This document shows positions 52,799-60,915 of a stretch of DNA of 64,000 nucleotides, one piece after another. The notes beneath the pieces were generated by a model. The model worked only from the letters and a program-made list of their open reading frames with translations. It made no database searches and was not told the DNA's origin. Numbering within the stretch: the stretch's first letter is position 1; every line of letters starts with the position of its first letter. The position numbers were made by a program, and so were the translations under genes. This DNA comes from CAWDMN01 sp963803155 (GTDB lineage: Bacteria; Acidobacteriota; Terriglobia; Versatilivoradales; Versatilivoraceae), in assembly GCA_963803155.1 (NCBI GenBank), contig CAWDMN010000050.1, positions 1-64,000 of the forward strand, given 5' to 3'.

Positions 52799-54004
52799 TC
52801 AAGCATATGGATAAACCGCCTCTTCGATGCTGAGCCCGCGAATCTCTACCCTGTTCAAATCGGCAATTCCAAGGCCAGCCTGAGCCGCCAGCAAAATATG
52901 GTTTTCGCATTTTTCGAAAGGTGGAGTGCCCCGCCCCGCCAGCGGATCCGGGAATCCCATCACGGCCGTGCCAACCGCATCCGTGGAGACCGGATTTAAT
53001 CCGGCAATTAGCACTCCCGCTTTGGTGAATCGCATGGAAGACTGCTCCCAAAATCCTTCCGCCCCGCTGATGGAGCTAATGCCGTCAATGATGGCCAAGT
53101 CCACGGGGCGTGCGCCACAAAGATCCGCGACAATATGAGGAATCCCCATCTTTCGACGCGAGTCATGCCAGCTGACCGTTTCCCCCGGAAGATGGATTGG
53201 GCCACGATGCTTTATTCTATGCATTGCCACTCGGCCCAGAATGGAATCTTCATTGGGAGCATCTTCGCCATAAAGGGCATTTGGAGTAATTCCAAAAAGA
53301 TTCTTCATCGACAAAGTGACCCCGGCGGAACTATGTTCCTTCAACTTGGCTAGCGAAATAAAAACGTCCGTATCCTGGTAAGAATGATTCACCAAAAAAT
53401 TGGAAAATGACAATCCGCCACCGGGCACCTTCAAATCCGCGTAACTCCGCGCTTCCCCAATATTCCGGGTGTTTTCAAATTCGGTGGGGCCGAGCGATAT
53501 TAATTCCTGCACATTCCAACCGGCTCCAGCCAAAACCTCTTGCATCGGATTGCGGAAACGCAGAGATTCCACGATGCGGACACGCCGGGCGCCTCCAGCA
53601 AATAAGATGGAGTTCAAAGCCAAAACCGTGGCATAGTGTGTCTGATAAGTTTCTCCCGCCGTGTGATTAAACATCGGAAGAAATCTTTGCCCCTCCATCG
53701 TCAAATTTATTTTGACCGTTACCGTTTTGCCGCACACCAGGGTCCGAATCCCGCCCAGAAGGTCAAAACATCGAAGCATTGCTTCCCGGACTTCACCGGC
53801 ATACGAAGAGCAGGAGACAATGGCGACTTTGGCATCGGATCGGCCCTTTTCAGCAGAAAGTGATTGTAGTAAATTCCTATTCTTTTGCGGAGTATCCGCT
53901 GCAAGAGCAGACTTTCCAATCAGCGGAATTGCGGATAGGTACGCCGTGCCATTCCATAAAAATCTCCGTCGAGACATATCCGGAAGCTTTAGGGAATTCT
54001 TCAT
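52799..54004 (-). CDS. Tat-exported DUF362 protein
   Basis: I choose ATG 54004 (AGGA 6 bp upstream), giving 401 residues. The Tat signal is MSRRRFLWNGTAYLSAIPLIG near residue 10. The DUF362 domain follows: KVAIVSCSSYAGEVREAMLRCFDLLGG, VTVKINLTMEG, VFISLAKLKEHSSAGVTLSMKNLFGI, and the C-terminal GLNPVSTDAVGTAVMG. No ferredoxin domain follows, unlike many relatives. Function is unknown; the family occurs widely with saccharide or metal-related genes. It is last in the minus-strand run that begins with the aldo/keto reductase at 59773. Confidence 0.83.
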   Translation of the reverse strand: MKNSLKLPDMSRRRFLWNGTAYLSAIPLIGKSALAADTPQKNRNLLQSLSAEKGRSDAKVAIVSCSSYAGEVREAMLRCFDLLGGIRTLVCGKTVTVKINLTMEGQRFLPMFNHTAGETYQTHYATVLALNSILFAGGARRVRIVESLRFRNPMQEVLAGAGWNVQELISLGPTEFENTRNIGEARSYADLKVPGGGLSFSNFLVNHSYQDTDVFISLAKLKEHSSAGVTLSMKNLFGITPNALYGEDAPNEDSILGRVAMHRIKHRGPIHLPGETVSWHDSRRKMGIPHIVADLCGARPVDLAIIDGISSISGAEGFWEQSSMRFTKAGVLIAGLNPVSTDAVGTAVMGFPDPLAGRGTPPFEKCENHILLAAQAGLGIADLNRVEIRGLSIEEAVYPYA

Positions 54005-54207
54005 ATGGGATCCTAAGACCATAGAATTCTCTTCCATCCAACCAGGCGGCACTCCCTCATCGATTATGCCAGTGAGACATACAATCCTAAGTCACAACCT
54101 CTCCCAAAATTTCCGAAGCATACAGATCTGAGCATTTCACGGAAAGTTTATCATCTTTCGATTCGTAGCGTTTGCACAATTGATGGCACAACGGAAGACC
54201 ACATATC

Positions 54208-54501
54208 ACCCCAGAAAATCCCAGCTAGGCAAAGGTGGAACGGGCACGAGTGACCGCCGTCACCGGTGCACGTTGGCTCGGCAGGCAAGGCTCGCCAGGC
54301 GACGCGCGACGGGTGACTTCGCGCGTCCCACCTTGTCTTCATCTTCTTGTTGTGCCAGTTGTGCTGGCATGAGTGGCTCCTCAGAAAACAGCGTGGATGG
54401 AGGCGGGGTGCCCCCACCTCGTCTGGGCCCGCCAATCGTGCTCAGAGGGACTGAGTACAGTCCACCTCCATCATCCCATTTTCATTGCTCAACCGGCATG
54501 G
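54208..54501 (+). repeat. Hairpin-module array, locus 6 (type 2 then type 1 cassette)
   Basis: A truncated module (54208-54219), type 2 cassette (54220-54334), full module (54335-54389), type 1 cassette (54390-54477) and a degenerate module (54478-54501). It combines the two recurrent cassette types in one array and fills the gap between the rhamnosidase and DUF362 genes. Confidence 0.85.
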
Positions 54502-54548
54502 TCCATTTCGTTGCAGACTGATTTATTATATTACACTCATCAACCACG

Positions 54549-57362
54549 CTATCTTTGCACCTGGGGAACCACAAAATCATATTCGCCGGAGCCGATTTCA
54601 AACTGCGCCGTCTCTTCCCGGACACCTATCCCTCGAACCATCTCGCTCTCCTGCGCGGGACGGCCACTTTCCATGACATCTTCCAAGCGCCGCGCTGGCA
54701 ATGCAACGACAGCTTTGCAGCCGATCGGGATATGTACCTTTAATTCAAATCGTGCGCCTTCTCGTTTCCAATCAGACAAGATTATGCCGCGCGGTGAATC
54801 AAATTTTGCCCTTGTCCATTGAATGTCGCCTACTGGCTGGGGGGCAATCACAATGGTTCTGAATCCCGTGGAGTCTTTATCCTGGCGGATGCCCGCCAGC
54901 CCACTGAAAAGCCATTCCATCAGATGGCCCAGCATCATGTGATTATTGGAGACATCCTCCCGCGCGGCCCACGACTCAGTCAGCGATGTTGCCCCCTTGG
55001 CAAGCTGAAAGCCGTAACCGGGCACATCCGAACGGGAATTCATATCAAAGATCACCGGAGAGTATCCGCCCTCCTCCAGAGCCTTCAGCACGAAATGAAA
55101 TCCAATGTCGCCGGCGGTCAGCGCGTTTCCATTTTTACGAATCGATTGGACTAGATTTTCGACCACTTTTTCCCGGGAATCTTCAGGCGCCAATCCCAAA
55201 CAATACGGCATTGCTTGAGACGTCTGGCTTCCCGTGGCATAAACACCGCTTGTAGCATCGAAGAAAGCCTCATTAAAAGTCTGTTTGATTCCAGCCGCTT
55301 GTGCTTGATATTTCCGGGCGTCTTCCTCTTTTCCCAGGATCTTCGCCATTTGGCTCAAAAGATCGAGATCATGATAATAAATGGCTGTAGCGGTCAGCCC
55401 CATCGGAGTCAACTGGGAAGGGCCGGGAGGTTTTGGCCCAAGATCAAACCAATCGCCCAAACCGTGGGAAAGAATTCCTCCCTGGCTTTTTCCGCGCAAA
55501 TACCCGACATAAGCAGTCATGACGGGATATGCCCGATCCATAGCAACAGTGTCGCCGTACCAGCGGTACATCAGCCAGGGCAGGATTACCGCGGCGCTTC
55601 CCCATTCCGGAGAATCGCGGAATCCCTCTTCAAACGGAACGAATTCTGGAGCGATGTCGGGCGCCAGCCCATTCGGAAGCGCGGAATCCAGGATGTCTCC
55701 GATCAATTTTTGGTACAAACCGTAAATGTCATAATTATAAAAAATCGAGGGTCCCATTAAATAGGCCTGTTCCAGCCAACCCAACTTTTCCCGATGCGGG
55801 CAATCGGTGGGGACGCTGGCCAGATTGCCGCGGATTCCCCAGCGGATTAATTCAAAGATGCGATTGAAGAGATCGTTCGAACATTGAAAAGATCCGGTTT
55901 CCGCCCCCGCGTAACGGGTATGCAGCAATTGCAAATTCAACAGCAGCGGCAAATTCGAAGGAGAAGGAGATTCGCCGGACGGAACACCCCCCTCCACTTG
56001 AACATATCGTGCCCCGTAATACGTAAAACGTGGCTGCCACTTTTCTTCTCCATGGCCCTTTAGAGTATAGGCAAGAAGATAGGGTTCACCTGACGCTTTC
56101 TGGTTGATCAGGCCGTTCTTGTCCAGCAATTCTCCGGGCAGCAGGCGAATCTGTTTCCCTTTTTCGCCGCGGGTTTTGAGCCGGAGAATGCCTGAGACAT
56201 TTTGTCCAAAATCATAAACATAAATCCCTGGCTTGGGTTGAATAATTTTGACGGCAGAAAATTCCTGCATGACTTGTAGAGGACTTGCCAATTCCGGCTT
56301 TAGCGCGCCATCCGGTCCGTCCGGCATGACCACAGGCTTCCAGCCATTTTCCGCAAAGCCGGGTTGATCCCAGCCATCTTGTTCTAATTGTGCATCGTAC
56401 TGTTCACCACCATAAATACTCGAAAAGGTAATGGGAGAAGCCGAGGTTTTCCAGTCGGAATTTGAGATGATGGATTCAACCCGTCCATCTTCATACTCCA
56501 ACTGCAATTTCAACTTCACCATCGGAGAGCCAAAGGCAATGACCAGCTTCCGGTAATATTCACGATTAATGTTGAAAAAGCCATTTCCAACGATCACTCC
56601 GAGAGCATTGGGGCCCTCATGTAAAAGCTGGGTCACATTATGGATGTTGTAGAGGCAAGTTTTGGAATAAAGCGTCCAGCCTGGAGCCAGGAACTCATTT
56701 CCCACTTTGGCGCCGTTGAGGGACGCTTCATAGTGGCCCAACCCGCTGATGAACAGCAGCGCCCGCGTCAACCCTGGCCGGATTTCAAACTCCCGCCGAA
56801 AAAGCGGCACAATAGAGCGCCTTTTCGCGATTGTCCCCAGGTTATCGCCATTTCCATGCACGCCGGGAATCTGCCTGAGCGCAGCAGGGAGCGCCTCATA
56901 TCCAATCCAGCGAGCCCCCATCCATTGGTCTGGATTCAGTGCAGTCACAAAGGAAGCCGCTTCGCTCCAACCACCATGGTTCCCTCCCCTATCCCAAACC
57001 CGCGCTTTCCAATAATATTCCTTCCCCCCCATCAGAGAATTCCCCTGATAAGGAATCTGCATGTTTTCAGAACCTTCGATTCTTCCGGAGCGCCAAAGGT
57101 CCGGTTCATTCTGATTCAGCAATTGCCAGGAACTGGCTAGAGCAATCTCCCAAGCCGTCTGCGTTTCGCCGCGACGAGCGGAGCGCAATTGCCAGCTAAA
57201 ATGAAGGTGGTCCGGATCCACGCCTCGAGGTTCCGAACGGCATTCACATTTGAGTTGTAGGATCTGGATCTGGCTTTCCGCCGAACCAAAAGAGCCAAGG
57301 CTCATCATGCCCAAAAACAACCAGCTCAACCAAACCAAGACTCGCCTCGAAGTTGCTATCAT
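54549..57362 (-). CDS. Secreted alpha-L-rhamnosidase, glycoside hydrolase family 78
   Basis: The 937-residue protein has a signal peptide (RRVLVWLSWLFLGMMSLGSFGSAES). GH78 domains follow: a fibronectin-like N-terminal region (LKCECRSEPRGVDPDHLHFSWQ), a rhamnose-binding beta domain (FRREFEIRPGLTRALLFISGLGHYEASLNGAKVG), and the (alpha/alpha)6 barrel from about residue 500. The barrel carries SVPTDCPHREKLGWLEQAYLMGP, whose acidic residues belong to the active site, and DWFDLGPK. A C-terminal beta-sandwich completes the enzyme. It removes terminal alpha-L-rhamnose from plant polysaccharides or glycosides. It starts 35 bp after the GH4 gene; the nearest Shine-Dalgarno (AGGGAG) is unusually far, 14 bp from the ATG. 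Confidence 0.93.
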   Translation of the reverse strand: MIATSRRVLVWLSWLFLGMMSLGSFGSAESQIQILQLKCECRSEPRGVDPDHLHFSWQLRSARRGETQTAWEIALASSWQLLNQNEPDLWRSGRIEGSENMQIPYQGNSLMGGKEYYWKARVWDRGGNHGGWSEAASFVTALNPDQWMGARWIGYEALPAALRQIPGVHGNGDNLGTIAKRRSIVPLFRREFEIRPGLTRALLFISGLGHYEASLNGAKVGNEFLAPGWTLYSKTCLYNIHNVTQLLHEGPNALGVIVGNGFFNINREYYRKLVIAFGSPMVKLKLQLEYEDGRVESIISNSDWKTSASPITFSSIYGGEQYDAQLEQDGWDQPGFAENGWKPVVMPDGPDGALKPELASPLQVMQEFSAVKIIQPKPGIYVYDFGQNVSGILRLKTRGEKGKQIRLLPGELLDKNGLINQKASGEPYLLAYTLKGHGEEKWQPRFTYYGARYVQVEGGVPSGESPSPSNLPLLLNLQLLHTRYAGAETGSFQCSNDLFNRIFELIRWGIRGNLASVPTDCPHREKLGWLEQAYLMGPSIFYNYDIYGLYQKLIGDILDSALPNGLAPDIAPEFVPFEEGFRDSPEWGSAAVILPWLMYRWYGDTVAMDRAYPVMTAYVGYLRGKSQGGILSHGLGDWFDLGPKPPGPSQLTPMGLTATAIYYHDLDLLSQMAKILGKEEDARKYQAQAAGIKQTFNEAFFDATSGVYATGSQTSQAMPYCLGLAPEDSREKVVENLVQSIRKNGNALTAGDIGFHFVLKALEEGGYSPVIFDMNSRSDVPGYGFQLAKGATSLTESWAAREDVSNNHMMLGHLMEWLFSGLAGIRQDKDSTGFRTIVIAPQPVGDIQWTRAKFDSPRGIILSDWKREGARFELKVHIPIGCKAVVALPARRLEDVMESGRPAQESEMVRGIGVREETAQFEIGSGEYDFVVPQVQR

Positions 57363-57397
57363 ATATTTTATGGAATCTCCCTATCTGTAGCCACTGT

Positions 57398-58900
57398 TCA
57401 GGCAAATTGAGGCAAATGTTCCGCCTGAGCTTTTAACAGCGCCTCAGCCAATTTTTCCGCAGTACCATAATCGCTGACTCCGCCATCGAGGATCAGCGCC
57501 TCCACCATCACCTTGCGATTCCCGGTCAAAGCAGCTTCCACCGCGGCTTCTACGACCGCAATCCGCCGGAGCAACACCGCGGCCAATGGCGCGGAAATTT
57601 CCCCCACCGGCAGCGTGGCCATTCCTTCCTGAGTCGTCACAGCAGGAACTTCCAATATGGAATCAAAAGGAAGGCTGGGGACAGCCCCACGATTGGGAAC
57701 ATTTACAGCATATTCCTGGCGACGGTCATAGTAGAAGTTGGAGAGGATATCCATCGTCTGCATATGCTCCCCTTCCGTGGCCTCCAGCCGTTTTGGATCA
57801 ATGGGGCCTGTTTCCTTGGCAAGGTTTATCGTTTCATCGTAAATCTTGTCGCCAGCGGCGATGGTGCGCTCAAAGGAATAAGCATCAACCCCCAGAGTGG
57901 AACCGTAGTATTTGCCTCCGGGAAAACGTTCCGGAAAATATTCCGTAACATGGCGGTCCATGGGCGCCGGAAAGGCGCCGAATTCATCAAAGAGTTCCTA
58001 ACTGAATGGATGCGTCAACAACTCGGGATGGTTCGACTGGCCAAATGGAGAGGCCCAGCTCGTCCGATCAATTCCATTGTGCCGCCGTTCCGCCAGTTTG
58101 GCGCGAACCAATGGCCAAGCGTCTTTCCCTTCAGAACGAAGCTCGGTAATCCACGTCAAATGGTTAAGACCGACCCAGCGCGCAGTCACGTTTTTGGGTG
58201 GAAGCCCCGCAAAATTGGCGAGGTATCGCACCGTCTCTTCCGTCCCCATGCAAAGACCCAATGGACGCACATTCGTTTTTTTCCAGAGAGCCCGGACGAT
58301 CATTGGCATGGGGTTGGAATAATTAATAAACCTGGCTTCCGGGCAAAGGCGTTGGGCATCCTTAGCAATGTCGATCATCGGAGGAATCATCCGCATGGCC
58401 CGCGAGACTCCGCCGGGCATGACCGAATCGCCTACTGGCTGATTAATCCCGAATTTGCGCGGCACAAAAACGTCCTGTTCCCACGCGCGGCGACTGCCCA
58501 CGCCGATGGTGCAGACCACAATCGTCGCGCCGGAAAGGACTTCCTTGCGATCGACCGTCGCCGTGATCTTGGCCGGATTTTTGGCGCTGAGCATATAGCG
58601 GCGAACCAATTTATCGGTAGCTTCCAGGATGACGGGATTAATGTCCACCAATGCGATTTCCCACTCTCCTTCGGGACGGCGGTTGATCCAGTCGATGATG
58701 ATCCCTTGCGTAAACATGGCGCTGCCGGCGCCAATCATCACCATTTTCTGTTTGGGAGGATTGTTGAAATCCTTCCGGACAGCGGCCGTGCCGGACGCCG
58801 CTAGCCGTTCCGATCCCCTCGCCTCCCCCCGCGCTATGTCAGCAATTCCCCCAGCCGCGGCTGCGATTACCATGGTTTTTAGAGCATTGCGTCGATTCAT
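57398..58900 (-). pseudogene. Tat-exported glycoside hydrolase family 4 protein interrupted by an in-frame amber codon
   Basis: The start is ATG 58900, behind GGAGGAATT. The 500-codon frame has a Tat-like signal (NRRNALKTMVIAAAAGG). The NAD-binding motif is MVMIGAGSAMF (G57-S60), the metal-site Cys is in GLCMGTEE, and the His is in VGLNHLTW, as in GH4 enzymes that use NAD+ and Mn2+. Codon 301 (58000-57998) is TAG. Downstream the same frame continues in perfect family sequence (ELFDEFGAFPAPMDRHVTEYFPERF, TLPVGEIS) to the normal stop. Only this one codon breaks the gene. It may be a recent nonsense mutation, a sequencing error, or a suppressed codon. Likely substrates are alpha-galactosides or uronides. 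Confidence 0.85.
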
Positions 58901-58969
58901 GCCAATTCCTCCAGCAGATTTTAGTTCGCAAGATTGATATTCGAATTGCATGCCGTTCAGGTGCGACGA

Positions 58970-59773
58970 TCACTGTGCGGCGTGAACATGGTTACCCACG
59001 CGCCGCATCCAAGCCAACTCGCCTTCGTCCATGGGCCCCCGATCCAATGCCGCAAACACCTCGTTTAGCTGCTCCCGGTTGGCGGGGCCCGCAAGACAAA
59101 GGTCCACGCATGGCTGAGAAAGAACAAAACGATAACAGTCGCTGGCTGTAGGGGTGTTTTCTCCTGGCGGCATTTTGCCCGGCTTGAGTAATTGTCCCCA
59201 ACGGGTAGCTGTATAGCTAATCGTTCCGGGACGATTGCTCCTCTCCAGATAAGGAAAAATTTGAGTCTCCGCTCCCCGATGAGCCGCATTGTAGCGGAAC
59301 ATCAATATGTCGAATACGCCTTCCTCGATATATTGGCGAAACGCCAGACGATTATGGCAAGAAACCGCCAGGAAACGTATCTTCCCCTGTTCGCGAAGCC
59401 GCTGTGCTGCCTCCAAAACCCGAGGAGATGGATTGTGATTGTGCCAGCCCAACAACAAAACCTCCGCCTGTTGGAGCCGCAGGTCTCGCAAGGCCCGTTC
59501 TACGCTGCTTTTCAGAAGTCCCGCAAAACGGGAATAGCTCTGAATGACCACGGTCAGATCCTCCCGTTTTTGGCGGGCCAACCGCCGAATCCCTTCTCCG
59601 AAGCTTTTTTTCCGCATGGAACCCCAGTAGAAATAATTGACTCCCCTCTCGTGATAAGCGGCTTCCAACCCGTCAGCATCGATTCCATAAGACGCCGCCA
59701 ATCCAATCCGGCTGACCTGCAGCCCGGTGCGCCCCAGTGTGACTCTTCGATGAAAGTCAGTATTTTGTGCCAT
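58970..59773 (-). CDS. Aldo/keto reductase
   Basis: The start is ATG 59773 after GGAGGTC; the product is 267 residues. It has the reductase barrel (RVTLGRTGLQVSRIGLAAS; GVNYFYWGSMRK with the Tyr; EVLLLGWHNHNPS with the His; LREQGKIRFLAVSCHNR). The usual catalytic Asp of DTA-x4-Y is replaced in VNYFYWG, so activity may differ from classic members. No signal peptide and no cysteine clusters, unlike the paralogue at 33617. It is first of the saccharide gene run (reductase, GH4, GH78, DUF362) and 69 bp before GH4. Confidence 0.87.
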   Translation of the reverse strand: MAQNTDFHRRVTLGRTGLQVSRIGLAASYGIDADGLEAAYHERGVNYFYWGSMRKKSFGEGIRRLARQKREDLTVVIQSYSRFAGLLKSSVERALRDLRLQQAEVLLLGWHNHNPSPRVLEAAQRLREQGKIRFLAVSCHNRLAFRQYIEEGVFDILMFRYNAAHRGAETQIFPYLERSNRPGTISYTATRWGQLLKPGKMPPGENTPTASDCYRFVLSQPCVDLCLAGPANREQLNEVFAALDRGPMDEGELAWMRRVGNHVHAAQ

Positions 59774-59850
59774 CGTTAAGACCTCCATGTTTTGTGGACG
59801 GTGAAGATCGGAGACGAAACTGCATCGATTTGCGAGCCAATCTGAAACAA

Positions 59851-60037
59851 GCGTGACTACTCAGGTGGTAGCCAAAAGCCAGCATTCAATAGTCAGAATG
59901 AACATGCCAGCAGCGATATTTGATGCCCTTGTGGCGTGGCAAAAGGCTCATAAGTTTTTGGCGCAATCTTTTAGAGGCCTATTCGTCGGCCATCCTGGAT
60001 TCTGACTCCTGAATTCTGTCTACCTGTGTAGTTACGC
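59851..60037 (+). mobile_element. MITE-like inverted-repeat element carrying a truncated four-helix-bundle gene (copy 2)
   Basis: Ends GCGTGACTACTCA (59851-59863) and, on the other strand, GCGTAACTACACA (60037-60025) are inverted repeats. ATG 59898 opens a 35-codon frame (FDALVAWQKAHKFLAQSFRG) closed by TGA 60003-60005. It differs from copy 1 by only a few bases in its centre and has exactly the same length. No clear target duplication is visible. Confidence 0.72.
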
Positions 60038-60915
60038 ACATGCAATAAGAAAGGTAAGTGGAGGCTGAAATAAAAGCAATTCTATTCTAATAAATAATCC
60101 AGACATTTCCAGTGGGAAAATCCAAGATAGAGCGAATATTGCCCCATAGGCAGTCCATGTTATCTGCTTTAAAAGCCAATTCCCGTGTCCTCAGTCCGAA
60201 AAAGCTCTTCCAGCAGGCTTTTCATCCGGAGCGGGAAAGTAGGAGGGTTTTTTTTGCCTCCAAAGTTGCTCCCCTACAACGGGTCGCAATTAAAAATGAG
60301 ATGAACAAGGATGAGTCTTTGACGCTGGGGGAGAGGAAATATCTTCGGAATGGAGTAGATGCGCATGCGATCACCGTCTCCTCGCAGCGATACTAAGGTC
60401 GCCGGACCGCAGTCCGCTTTGCACTATATGTCCTCCGCCGTTCGAATCCTCTCTACCTTTTGATCGTACCCACCATCTTTGGAGAGCAATTGAAAATGAA
60501 AGGAACCATTTAGAGTGAGGCCGCAGGACAAGTGGAAATCTTGAGTTTGGATAATTCCTCTCACTTTTAATTGCCCCTCCTATTCGGGTGTGATTCAAAG
60601 TGCGACCGAGTGAACCAAGTAGCGTTGATCGGCTGAGCTGAGCAATAGTCGGGAGGGTGAGGCTTCCGCTTGGGCGGACTCCGCCTGCCGAACCGGTCTG
60701 GGCAGAGATGGCATACACGGATGGCTCGCCCTCCTGCGCATTCCATCCCTCGGCGCACTCTCAATCCTGCCCCACTTTTATTTTCCCCTCCTTTTTCGGA
60801 CATTTTTGATTGTTGGGTTTTTTACGGCATAATGATAATTTATAAAACTGTGCAGATTTGATGCAAAAAATGAATAACACTCGACTTAATGCAACCTCCG
60901 TCACCTGAAAGGAAA
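60038..60915. other. Long intergenic region upstream of aceE
   Basis: About 880 bp with no supported gene; the longest frames lack ribosome binding sites and family similarity. From 60650 it holds a decayed inverted-repeat segment (GGGAGGGTGAGGCTTCCGC, GGGCGGACTCCGCC) related in style to the repeat zone near 35040. A weak promoter-like TTGATT (near 60807) and TAATGA (near 60831) pair precedes aceE. Confidence 0.4.

Noticed and set aside
54151..54435. Protein-coding gene across repeat locus 6
   Set aside because: The frame is made only of module and cassette sequence, recurs as a pseudo-family at other loci in several frames, and has no independent gene features. The short conserved start is reported instead as a property of the repeat.
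57764..58804. 346-codon plus-strand frame covering the GH4 gene
   Set aside because: Antisense to the GH4 gene. The family motifs are on the minus strand, so the amber codon does not mean that the plus strand is coding.
60112..60396. 94-codon hypothetical gene upstream of aceE
   Set aside because: No ribosome binding site, no domain-like pattern, and composition like the surrounding intergenic DNA.
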